A stretch of DNA of 64,000 nucleotides from Ardenticatenales bacterium. GTDB taxonomy: Bacteria > Chloroflexota > Anaerolineae > Promineifilales > Promineifilaceae. The stretch is taken from the NCBI GenBank assembly GCA_020634515.1, contig JACKBL010000005.1, positions 248,001 to 312,000 of the forward strand, in the 5' to 3' direction. The notes beneath the pieces were generated by a model that worked only from the letters and a program-made list of their open reading frames with translations, was not told where the DNA came from and did not search any database. Below are positions 9,201 through 17,368 of the stretch, piece by piece; position 1 is the stretch's first letter, and the number at the start of each line of letters is the position of its first letter. The position numbers and the translations under genes were made by a program.

Positions 9201-10919
9201 ATGTCTGTTCAATCCGCTTCTCCCCGACCCAATGTTCAAGTCCGTTTCCCCGATAACCGCGTTTTTCAGGCCCCTATTGGCACCCTGCTGGATAACTTCA
9301 TCCGCGCCGCCGAATTCCCACCGGACAAACGTGCCGTGGCCGCGCTCGTCAACGGCAAACTGCGCGAGTTGTCGCTTCCCGTGATGCAAGATGTAGACGT
9401 GACGCCCATCATGATGGCCGACTCCGATGGTGTACGCATCTATCGCCGCTCCTTGAGCTTCCTCATGATCGCGGCTGCCGCGGAAGTGCTGCCCGACCAG
9501 TGCGTCACGGTACACCATTCCATGCCTTTTGGCGGCTACTACTGCGAGCGCACGGTCACGTGCGACGATCAGGAAGCCTTTATCACCGCGGCGGAACTGG
9601 CGCGGCTGCGGCAACGCATGCGCGAGTTGGTGCTGGCCGATCTGCCCATCTCCCAGGTCCGTGTGCCGTTGGACGAGGCGCTGCGCTTGTTTCGTGAGTG
9701 GGGCGATTTGGAAAAGGCGGATTTGTTTGCCAAGCGGCGCAAGGATTATCTGACGCTGTACGAGCTAAACGGGGTGCGCGACTATTTCCACGGCTTCATG
9801 GTTCCGCGCACCAGTTACCTGGACCTGTTCGATTTACACCCATACAACCAGGGCTTTATTTTGCAGTTTCCGCGCCGACATGAGCCGGATCGCTTACAGC
9901 CGTTTGAGGATGAGCCGCGCCTGGCGCAGGTTTTTCAAGCGTATTCCGGCTGGCTGGATGTGGTGGGCACGCCCAGCGTGGCTTCGCTGAACCGGGCGAT
10001 TCGTGGGGGGCGCTTGCAGGAGGTGATCCTGGTGGCGGAGGCGCTGCATCAGCAGCAGTTGGCGACGATTGCCACGGAGATTGCCCGTCGCCGCCCGACG
10101 TTGAAGTTGGTGTTGATTTCGGGACCGACGAGTGCCGGCAAAACCACGTTCAGTAAGCGTCTGGCAGTACAACTCCTGGCGCACGGCATCCACCCCGTGG
10201 CCGTGGCCATGGACAACTACTTCGTCAACCGCGAGGATACCCCCCGTGACGCCAATGGCGATTTCGATTTTGAGGCGTTTGAAGCGGTGGATGTGCGCCT
10301 GTTTCAACAGCATCTGCGGGCGTTATTGGCCGGGGAGTCCATCATGCAGCCACGCTACAATTTCCACACGGGGCAGCGGGAAGAGGGGGAACCATTGCAA
10401 CTTGGCCCCAAGCATGTGTTGATTGTGGAGGGTATCCATGGGCTTAATCCCCGGTTGATTGCCGGCATTTCCCCCGACGCCTTCTACCGCATTTTCATCT
10501 CCGCCTTCACCCAGCTTAATCTGGACCGCCACAACCGCGTGCCCACCACGGACACGCGCCTGCTGCGCCGCCTCGTGCGCGATGCCGCCCATCGCGGCTA
10601 CAACGCCGCCGCCACCATCCGCCGCTGGCAGAGCGTGCGCCGCGGTGAGAAAAACTACATCTTCCCGAACCAGAACAACGCGGATGTCTTTTTCAATTCC
10701 GCGCTGGTCTACGAACTGGCGGCGCTGAAGTCGCTGGCGGAGCCGCTGCTGCTGCAAGTGGAGCCGGATACGCCGGAACGGGTGGAGGCGAATCGGTTGC
10801 TGGCGTTCTTGCAGTGGTTCGATCCCATTTCTCTTGAGAACATTCCCAGCGATTCGATCTTACGCGAGTTTGTAGGGCAATCCATCATGGAACACTTTAA
10901 TCCGTGGCGGAATGCCTGA
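9201..10919 (+). CDS. TGS/SAD domain-nucleoside (uridine) kinase fusion
   Basis: This 572-residue protein combines a threonyl-tRNA synthetase-like N-terminus with a kinase. Residues 10-75 look like a TGS domain. Residues about 105-112 carry HHSMPFGG, matching the second additional domain of ThrRS. From about 300 on there is a uridine kinase fold with the P-loop GPTSAGKTT (lysine at 314) and the motif YNFHTG. Proteins of this architecture are annotated as nucleoside kinases. The role of the synthetase-derived half is unknown. I chose ATG 9201 because the 25 residues before it in an extended frame are Arg/Ala-rich and overlap intergenic sequence. Confidence 0.85.
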   Translation: MSVQSASPRPNVQVRFPDNRVFQAPIGTLLDNFIRAAEFPPDKRAVAALVNGKLRELSLPVMQDVDVTPIMMADSDGVRIYRRSLSFLMIAAAAEVLPDQCVTVHHSMPFGGYYCERTVTCDDQEAFITAAELARLRQRMRELVLADLPISQVRVPLDEALRLFREWGDLEKADLFAKRRKDYLTLYELNGVRDYFHGFMVPRTSYLDLFDLHPYNQGFILQFPRRHEPDRLQPFEDEPRLAQVFQAYSGWLDVVGTPSVASLNRAIRGGRLQEVILVAEALHQQQLATIATEIARRRPTLKLVLISGPTSAGKTTFSKRLAVQLLAHGIHPVAVAMDNYFVNREDTPRDANGDFDFEAFEAVDVRLFQQHLRALLAGESIMQPRYNFHTGQREEGEPLQLGPKHVLIVEGIHGLNPRLIAGISPDAFYRIFISAFTQLNLDRHNRVPTTDTRLLRRLVRDAAHRGYNAAATIRRWQSVRRGEKNYIFPNQNNADVFFNSALVYELAALKSLAEPLLLQVEPDTPERVEANRLLAFLQWFDPISLENIPSDSILREFVGQSIMEHFNPWRNA

Positions 10920-10947
10920 GGCGCGGCGCACGCGCGTGCGCCGCGCC
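10920..10947. terminator. Strong G+C palindrome between convergent genes
   Basis: GGCGCGGCGCAC and GTGCGCCGCGCC form a near-perfect palindrome around CGCGC, right after the kinase stop codon. It lies 10 bp before the stop of the convergent gene. There is no T-run, so any terminator role is inferred from position only. Confidence 0.5.
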
Positions 10948-10957
10948 GGAGCCGGGT

Positions 10958-13225
10958 CTAGGCCAGTTCGGGTAGCCGACGGTCTCGAATGGAGACGAAG
11001 GTGTTGAAGATTTCCGTCTTTTGGGAGCCGTTGCCGGTGACGATGCCGGCATTTTCCATGTTATCCGACCACGCAAACCAGATGATGGCCCCCACCTGCG
11101 GCGAGAAATCCCGCGCCAGCCGCACATACGTATCCCGCAGATAAGCGGCGACTGCTCCGTAATGCTCCGCGCCTAACGGGGTGCTGCCGCCAGGAATGCC
11201 AATTTCCGTTATCCACAGCGGCGTGTTCGGGAACACCTTCTGGAATTCGCTAAACACGTCGTCCAACTTGCCAAACCCCCAGCCGGCAAATGGCGGCGTC
11301 ACCGGCCAGCGGCCATAGGGATGCACGCCGATGGCGTCCACGGGCAAATCCCCGTGCAGTGCCTCGCGGCACTGTCGCACATATTCCGCCGCTTCTACCG
11401 GACCGGTGGAGAGGCCACCAAAGATGATTTTGGCCTGCGGTGCGGCCTGACGAATGGCCGCGGCGGCTTGTTGCAAAACGATGGCGAACTTGGCGGCGGG
11501 CACGAAAACGGAGACCCAGGGGGTAGCCGGGTTGTCTCCTTCGTTCCAGATTTCGTAGGCGATTTTGTCTCCAAGATGGGCGTAGTGGGCGGCGATAATG
11601 CCGGCACTCTGCGCAAACCGCGCCGCATAAGCCTCCCAACTCCCGCCACCCCCGACCCACGGCGCATCATTCCCCGCCACCGTCTGCTGATTCAGCACCA
11701 CCAGCGACCCCACCCCCTGATTTGCATACGCATTCACCAGCGGATCATACTCCGCGAAACTCGCCTCCACGCTACGCTGCTTATCCGCCGCCTTGAACGG
11801 AAACCGCACCCAATCCATCCCCTTCAGCACCTGGCTATTCATTGGATTGCTCACCGCGTCATCCGGGTTAATGTTCATCCCCGTTAGCATCCGCTGCGCC
11901 GGCTGGACCGGCTTGCGCGTCGAGAAATACATCAAAACCGACTTGATCGCATTCTTCAAAGTCACCAGCGGATCCCCCACGCTCCCCTGCCGCCCATACT
12001 TCGCCAGCAGAGAGGTTTCCCGCCCGTCCAACGGATCAATCACCAGGTAATCATTACCGTTCCGCGCCACCACATACACCCAATGCTGCTCCACGTTCGC
12101 GTCATACGCCGTTGCCGGCGTCAAATCCACCTGCATCAGCGCCAACCCGCCTTGCGCCAGATGATTATCCAGGCTGGAAACCAACATCGGATCAAGATTG
12201 GCAAAAGCCGCCCCCGTATCGCTAAACGGCTTGAAGTTGCCCACAAAGCGAATATCGTTAAAGGCCAGGCGTGGGGCGGCAAAGAACAACACATCCCCAT
12301 TAAAACCCTGTCCCGGCGGTAGCTGCAAAAATCGCTCGTTCAAATCCACCGGCGTAAACTTATCGCCACGCGCGTTCAGCATCATGGCCATCGACGTCAG
12401 CAGACATCCAAACTGTCCGATCGTGCGCGGACCATGCCCCAACGGCAGATCCCGCCAGCGCGGGTCATTCTGCGAAAGCGCAATCGCCGGAGCCGGGCGA
12501 TCTGGCTGCGTCACCCGAATCTTGATCCAGAAACGGTCACCAAACGGCACGTTGCGGTCATCATGCAACCGCCAGAAACCCACATAATCGCCGTCCCTGG
12601 CCTCCGTCGGCGCAACCATGGGCACGGAAAGCACCACATCTTCGCCCGGCCTGGCGTCCGGCACGGGATGGCTGAGCGTTCCCGTCATGGCGTTGTCACC
12701 GCCTACGTACACCAGGCGGTAGCCACTGCCCCACTTCCGCTGCCCCGTATTCTTCACGAGCCAGATTTTAGAGAACGTCTCGCCGGCTTGCAGCAATGTC
12801 CCGTCCGGCACGGTCACGTCATCCAGGAAACGGCTGTCACTATTCAGGAAATTCCCTTCCGTGATTGTCTTCTTAACCACAACGGCTTTCACAAAAAACG
12901 TGACCCCAAAGCGATTCCCCTGGTTATCCTGTAATTGCCACGTCGTGCTGTAGAGTCGGCCAAACACGTCTGGCGCTGTCATGGGAATCGTAATATCTAC
13001 TTCACTGTTTGGAGGCACAGTGGCTTGTCCCGCAACCGTCGCCAAATCTATCCGTGCGGCGGCGGCCATCTGCGTGCCCCCGATGTGTACCACCTGAAAC
13101 CCGGCTCCCCAGGTTGTGTCCCCTGTGTTGCGCAGTCGCCACGTCGGCGTAAACACCGCCCCTTGCTCAACCGCGTTGAGGTCATCCGGCGTGCTAAAAC
13201 GAACAAATCGGGAATTGCTGGTCAT
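10958..13225 (-). CDS. NBR1-Ig / C39-like peptidase / glycoside hydrolase-like protein
   Basis: This 755-residue protein has four modules. Residues 1-115 and 135-245 are two NBR1-type Ig domains (WRLRNTGDTTWG and WLVKNTGQRKWG). A C39-like papain fold follows, with Cys at about 274 (GQFGC) and His at about 381 (QHWVYVV). From about 480 on there is a (beta/alpha)8 glycosidase-like domain with paired acids at about 562 (WNEG) and 674 (ITEIG). No signal peptide is visible, which is odd for a carbohydrate-active enzyme. Start 13225 has GAGGAG just upstream, whereas 13261 would begin inside a repeat. The substrate is unknown. Confidence 0.75.
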   Translation of the reverse strand: MTSNSRFVRFSTPDDLNAVEQGAVFTPTWRLRNTGDTTWGAGFQVVHIGGTQMAAAARIDLATVAGQATVPPNSEVDITIPMTAPDVFGRLYSTTWQLQDNQGNRFGVTFFVKAVVVKKTITEGNFLNSDSRFLDDVTVPDGTLLQAGETFSKIWLVKNTGQRKWGSGYRLVYVGGDNAMTGTLSHPVPDARPGEDVVLSVPMVAPTEARDGDYVGFWRLHDDRNVPFGDRFWIKIRVTQPDRPAPAIALSQNDPRWRDLPLGHGPRTIGQFGCLLTSMAMMLNARGDKFTPVDLNERFLQLPPGQGFNGDVLFFAAPRLAFNDIRFVGNFKPFSDTGAAFANLDPMLVSSLDNHLAQGGLALMQVDLTPATAYDANVEQHWVYVVARNGNDYLVIDPLDGRETSLLAKYGRQGSVGDPLVTLKNAIKSVLMYFSTRKPVQPAQRMLTGMNINPDDAVSNPMNSQVLKGMDWVRFPFKAADKQRSVEASFAEYDPLVNAYANQGVGSLVVLNQQTVAGNDAPWVGGGGSWEAYAARFAQSAGIIAAHYAHLGDKIAYEIWNEGDNPATPWVSVFVPAAKFAIVLQQAAAAIRQAAPQAKIIFGGLSTGPVEAAEYVRQCREALHGDLPVDAIGVHPYGRWPVTPPFAGWGFGKLDDVFSEFQKVFPNTPLWITEIGIPGGSTPLGAEHYGAVAAYLRDTYVRLARDFSPQVGAIIWFAWSDNMENAGIVTGNGSQKTEIFNTFVSIRDRRLPELA

Positions 13226-13244
13226 TGGCTGCTCCTCTGAAAAT

Positions 13245-13292
13245 GTAGGGCGATTCTCCAAATCGCCCGCCCGATTTGGAAAATCGGGCTAC
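13245..13292. repeat. GTAGGGCGATT...AATCGGGCTAC palindromic repeat
   Basis: GTAGGGCGATTCTCC is followed by AAATCGCCCGCCCGATTTGG and AAAATCGGGCTAC, giving stacked hairpins. The central part matches the linker of the 163-bp array units at 1-1261, linking the two repeat types. Confidence 0.7.
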
Positions 13293-13360
13293 GACAACAC
13301 ATCATTTCCATTCATTGGTGGTGCCGCGCAGCGGCCTGGTGTCTCCTCCGAAAACAGTTT

Positions 13361-13385
13361 GTAGGGCGAGTTTCCAACTCGCTAT
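13361..13385. repeat. GTAGGGCGAGTTT short palindromic repeat
   Basis: GGCGAGTTTCCAACTCGC is a small hairpin. Related copies sit at 23027-23050 and, reversed, at 50716-50740. Confidence 0.65.
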
Positions 13386-13631
13386 GCGCCCTGATACTGC
13401 TTCCTAATTCATCGAAAACTCCCAACTTCCTGACATCATAGCAGAAGGCCAAGTCGTACACAAGCCCCCGTCAGCGCCTCAGCGCCCAATGCCTGAGCCT
13501 GCCGCGCACACCCTATGAAGTACCCGCCGCGCCTTTATCAACCGCCAACGCCCAACTCTCAACCGCCACCCCCCAGACCCCCAACTTCTCCGTTTTACGT
13601 TTTCTCTCAACCGTGTTACCATTCCGCCGCT

Positions 13632-15347
13632 ATGAGTAGACCAGAAAATCTTACCCCTTATCGCTGGCAGGTCAGCCCGCCAATTCCTCCTCGTTTTCGT
13701 CAGCAATTCAGCCACGTCCATCCGGTACTGCTGCAGGTTCTCTACAATCGGGGCCTTGCCGATGCCGCGCACATGCAAGCCTTCCTCGAAGGGCATTACC
13801 TGGAAAGCCGTGACCCCTTTCTGTTGGCGGACATGGACAAGGCCGTGGCCCGTATTCAGCAGGCCGTTGAAAAAAAAGAAATAATCATCGTCTACGGCGA
13901 CTTTGACGCCGATGGCGTCACGTCCACGGTGCTGCTGACGCAGGCGCTGCGCGGCCTGGGTATGGAGCGCGAACAAGTGCAGCCCTACATCCCCGACCGT
14001 GTGGACGAAGGCTATGGCCTGAACAAGGAAGCGTTGACGAAGCTGCGCGACCGGGGCGCGGGGCTGGTCATCAGTGTAGACTGTGGCATTCGCTCGTTGG
14101 CCGAGGTCGAACACGCCAACGACATGGGGCTGGACATGATCATCACCGATCACCACAGTCTGGGGCAACATTTGCCGCCCGCACTGGCCGTGATTAACCC
14201 CAAGCGGCCCGATTCCGCCTACCCGGAGAAGATGCTGGCAGGCGTGGGTATTGCTTACAAGCTGGCCCAGGCATTGCGCCAGGCCATGCCCGACCGGGCT
14301 ACCTATGCCGATGAAGACTTGCTGGACCTGGTTGCCATTGGCACGGTAGCCGATCTGGCGCCGCTGCTGCGCGAAAACAGACTGCTGGTCATTGAAGGGT
14401 TGAAGGTGCTGAACATGGCACAGCGCCCCGGCGTGGCAGCTCTGGCGCGGGTGGTGGGTGTGCAGCCAGGCAGCATTACGGCGGAGACCATTGGCTTTGG
14501 CCTGGGACCGCGCATCAATGCCGCGGGTCGATTGGCGCACGCCTACACAGCGGCCAAACTCCTGGCCGCCAACAATGGCGTGTTGGCTAACCAGTACGCC
14601 GGCGAGCTGAACCAGCTCAATCAGGAGCGGCGAATGATGACGACACGCCTGGGGCTGCACGCGGAAACGTTAATTGATCCCCAGGCGCCGATATTGATTG
14701 CCGCGGATGATCAATTTGTGGCCGGGGTGGTGGGGCTGGTCGCCAGCCGATTGCAGGAAAAGTATTATCGCCCGGCCATTGTTATTGAGAAAGGGGAAAC
14801 GGAGAGCCGTGGTTCCTGCCGGTCCATTGACGAATTCCACATTACGGATGCGTTGGACGAGATGGCGGATCTGTTGGTGCAATACGGTGGTCATGCGCAG
14901 GCGGCGGGATTAACCATATCGAATGAGAATCTGGAAGCGTTTGTGACGCGCATGACGGAACTGGCGCGGCGCAAACTGGATGGCCTGGATTTGCGCCCAA
15001 CGATTCCGCTGGATGTGGAAGTGCCTCTGCGGGACGTGGATTGGGCTTTGCACGAGGTGCTGCGGCAGCTCGAACCAACCGGTTATGCCAATGCCACGCC
15101 TTTGTTTGCCAGCCGCGGCGTGCAGGTCATTGACTATCGCGCCGTGGGCAGCGACGGCGCGCATCTGCAAATTACGGTAAGCGATGGCTTCCACGGCGTC
15201 AAAGGTATCGCCTTTCGGCAGGGTGCGTGGGCCGGTCATCTGCCGCAGCGTGTGGACATTGCCTATACATTGGGCGTGAACGAGTGGAATGGCCGCCGCA
15301 ATTTGCAGTTAAACATTCAGGACATCCGCGCCGCGGATGAGCAATAG
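13632..15347 (+). CDS. recJ: Single-stranded-DNA-specific exonuclease RecJ
   Basis: This 571-residue protein has the DHH phosphoesterase motifs in order: YGDFDADG, SVDCG, ITDHH and GTVADLAPL. The DHHA1 motif GGHAQAAG and a C-terminal OB-like region follow. RecJ degrades single-stranded DNA 5' to 3' in the RecFOR recombination pathway, base-excision repair and mismatch repair. Length and motif order fit the family. I chose ATG 13632 because the 39 preceding in-frame residues are a Pro-rich translation of intergenic DNA. The gene is not obviously in an operon. Confidence 0.95.
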   Translation: MSRPENLTPYRWQVSPPIPPRFRQQFSHVHPVLLQVLYNRGLADAAHMQAFLEGHYLESRDPFLLADMDKAVARIQQAVEKKEIIIVYGDFDADGVTSTVLLTQALRGLGMEREQVQPYIPDRVDEGYGLNKEALTKLRDRGAGLVISVDCGIRSLAEVEHANDMGLDMIITDHHSLGQHLPPALAVINPKRPDSAYPEKMLAGVGIAYKLAQALRQAMPDRATYADEDLLDLVAIGTVADLAPLLRENRLLVIEGLKVLNMAQRPGVAALARVVGVQPGSITAETIGFGLGPRINAAGRLAHAYTAAKLLAANNGVLANQYAGELNQLNQERRMMTTRLGLHAETLIDPQAPILIAADDQFVAGVVGLVASRLQEKYYRPAIVIEKGETESRGSCRSIDEFHITDALDEMADLLVQYGGHAQAAGLTISNENLEAFVTRMTELARRKLDGLDLRPTIPLDVEVPLRDVDWALHEVLRQLEPTGYANATPLFASRGVQVIDYRAVGSDGAHLQITVSDGFHGVKGIAFRQGAWAGHLPQRVDIAYTLGVNEWNGRRNLQLNIQDIRAADEQ

Positions 15348-15516
15348 ACAGGCGAGAGGTGCTGTTGGCGCGGGTCGCGGGTGTATTCATCCAGGCAAGA
15401 TGTAGGGTTTGTTGGCTTTTGGGTCGGCAAGTGTGTTTTAGTCCGCGAGTCAAACGTCGTTCGCAAACGGGTGCTGGTTGGCGGATGTGTCGTAGGCAGA
15501 AAGGGTGGTAGGTTCG

Positions 15517-16479
15517 ATGAAGATATTAGTGACGGGGGCGGCTGGCTTTATCGGCAGCCATCTGGCGGAAAAACTGGTCCAGCGCGGTTATGATGTGGTG
15601 GGGTTGGATAATTTTAATGACATCGTTTATCCGGCGCGGACCAAGCGGGAGAATGCCAGTCGCCTGGCGCGATATTCTGGATTTCGTTTGATTGAAGCGG
15701 ATGTGCGGGATCGGGAGCGGATGCTGGCTTTGTTCGAGGCTGAGGGGTTCGATGCCGTGGCGCACCTGGCGGCGTTGGCCGGCGTGCGTAACGCGGTCAA
15801 GTATCCTGATGTGTACATTGACGTTAATTATAAAGGCAGCCAGAACCTGATGGATGGTGCGCGACTGCATGGGGTGGGGAACTTCGTTTTTGCCTCGACT
15901 TCTTCGGTTTACGGCAACACGCAGCGCATCCCGTTTGTGGAAGACGATGCCTGTGACCGCCCCTTGCAGCCATATGCGGCGGCCAAGCGGGGGATAGAAA
16001 TCCTCGGTTACACCTACCATTACCTGTTTGGCCTGAATTTCACGGCTATTCGTTTCTTCTCCGTTTATGGTCCGCATGGTCGCCCAGACATGATGGTTTA
16101 CAAGTTGGCGGAGAGCATCACGAAGGGTATTGAGCTTCCCTATTACAACAACGGGGAGATGTATCGGGATTGGACGTACGTCGCCGATATTACGGATGGG
16201 GTGGCGGCGGCGCTGGCGCGTCCGCTGGGGTATGAGATCATTAACCTGGGACGGGGGGAACCGGTGTTGCTGCGGGCGTTTGTGGCGGAATTGGAGCGGT
16301 TGGCGGGGCGCAAGGCGAATCTGACGCCGCGCCCGAAGCCGGCGGCGGATGTGGTGCAGAACTGTGCCGATATTAGCAAGGCGCGCCGCTTGCTGGATTA
16401 TCAACCTGAGGTGAATTTCGTGGAGGGAATTGCCCGGTTTTGGGCATGGTATGTGGAGCGGGTGGAGAACCAGGGGTGA
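15517..16479 (+). CDS. NAD-dependent epimerase, UDP-glucuronate 4-epimerase-like
   Basis: This 320-residue extended short-chain dehydrogenase has the NAD motif TGAAGFIG at the N-terminus. The catalytic STSSVYG and YAAAK motifs are present. The sequence FFSVYGPHGRPDM is characteristic of UDP-glucuronate/UDP-galacturonate 4-epimerases. It probably makes nucleotide sugars for surface glycans, in line with the second epimerase at 30.6 kb and the UDP-glucose dehydrogenase at 45 kb. The start 15517 follows GGTAGG. The stop codon is directly adjacent to the stop of the convergent acetyltransferase gene, with no base between them. Confidence 0.88.
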   Translation: MKILVTGAAGFIGSHLAEKLVQRGYDVVGLDNFNDIVYPARTKRENASRLARYSGFRLIEADVRDRERMLALFEAEGFDAVAHLAALAGVRNAVKYPDVYIDVNYKGSQNLMDGARLHGVGNFVFASTSSVYGNTQRIPFVEDDACDRPLQPYAAAKRGIEILGYTYHYLFGLNFTAIRFFSVYGPHGRPDMMVYKLAESITKGIELPYYNNGEMYRDWTYVADITDGVAAALARPLGYEIINLGRGEPVLLRAFVAELERLAGRKANLTPRPKPAADVVQNCADISKARRLLDYQPEVNFVEGIARFWAWYVERVENQG

Positions 16480-17307
16480 TCAGGCCAGTTTTTTTAGCAT
16501 GAGGAGGCGCGGGCGGGTGGTGATGGTGAAGCCGTGGGGGAGCAGAAGAGGGGCGAGGCGGTTGAAGTGGTCGCGGCTACCTACGTGGAGTTCGAGGTGG
16601 GGCCATTGGGGCGGGGTGAGGGTGAGTAGTTGCCGGCATAAATCCTGCGTCAGTGGATGTCCCCAACAGGCGGGATCGAGCTGTAGGGCCATGATGGGAG
16701 TCCGGGGCGAACCGCTTATCCAGAGCGCGCCAACGAATTTTTGCTCCCAGACGCAGCGCCAGTAGCTACCGCCTGACGGCGGGGACCAGTTGTATTCCTG
16801 TATGACGACTTCCGCGGCCCAGGCATCGCCATGCCGGCATTCTTCCCGCGCAAATTGACGATAAATAGAGCCGCCAAACAGGCCCCCCGGCAGGAGTGTC
16901 ACGGACGAAGAGACCTTGTCGCGGCGGTTGGGGAGGGCATGGGTGAAGTATTGCGGATGGTAGAGGCGGAAATGGCGTTGTTCGTAGAGGGTTTGTGCCG
17001 GCATATTCCCCTCATCCACCAGCAGCGCCAACCACGGCAGCCCCCGCGCCCGCGCCACCCCCTCCACATGATCCATTAACCCCCCGGCAATTCCCTGGCG
17101 ACGATAGGGGCGATCCACCAGCACATTAAATACATAACCGCTTAAGCGGCGCACATGCAAAAAAGCGCACCCGACCACCTCCCCCTGCCGCACCGCCTTG
17201 TACCCCTGACCCGCCGTTAAGAAATACACGGGCAGCCACAATTTGCTCATCCAGTAACCCACGCGATGCTGCGTCATCTGGGTGAACTGGCGATCCACCC
17301 CCGTCAT
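16480..17307 (-). CDS. GNAT family N-acetyltransferase (start uncertain)
   Basis: The GNAT acetyl-CoA loop appears as YRRQGIAGGLM at about residue 70, with ARGLPWLALLVDEGN and a Tyr/Phe-rich beta-6 region following. The second half may be a degenerate second GNAT-like lobe. The ATG at 17307 is probably not the true start. The frame stays open upstream and reads a plausible N-terminal strand (NLIEPIVWSDTREITRL) up to the end of the ABC exporter gene. Only ATT, CTG or similar codons are available near 17358-17366. Translation may start there by coupling to the exporter's stop. The substrate is unknown. Confidence 0.75.
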   Translation of the reverse strand: MTGVDRQFTQMTQHRVGYWMSKLWLPVYFLTAGQGYKAVRQGEVVGCAFLHVRRLSGYVFNVLVDRPYRRQGIAGGLMDHVEGVARARGLPWLALLVDEGNMPAQTLYEQRHFRLYHPQYFTHALPNRRDKVSSSVTLLPGGLFGGSIYRQFAREECRHGDAWAAEVVIQEYNWSPPSGGSYWRCVWEQKFVGALWISGSPRTPIMALQLDPACWGHPLTQDLCRQLLTLTPPQWPHLELHVGSRDHFNRLAPLLLPHGFTITTRPRLLMLKKLA

Positions 17308-17368
17308 ATTCGCAAACGTCAGTCTGGTGATTTCCCGCGTATCCGACCAGACAATTGGCTCAATCAGG

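Larger units (their letters stand above)
13226..13631. other. Divergent intergenic region with two small repeats
   Basis: The gap between the NBR1-Ig gene and recJ contains the palindromic elements at 13245-13292 and 13361-13385 and otherwise low-information, C-rich sequence near 13540-13600. I see no clear promoter for recJ. Confidence 0.5.
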
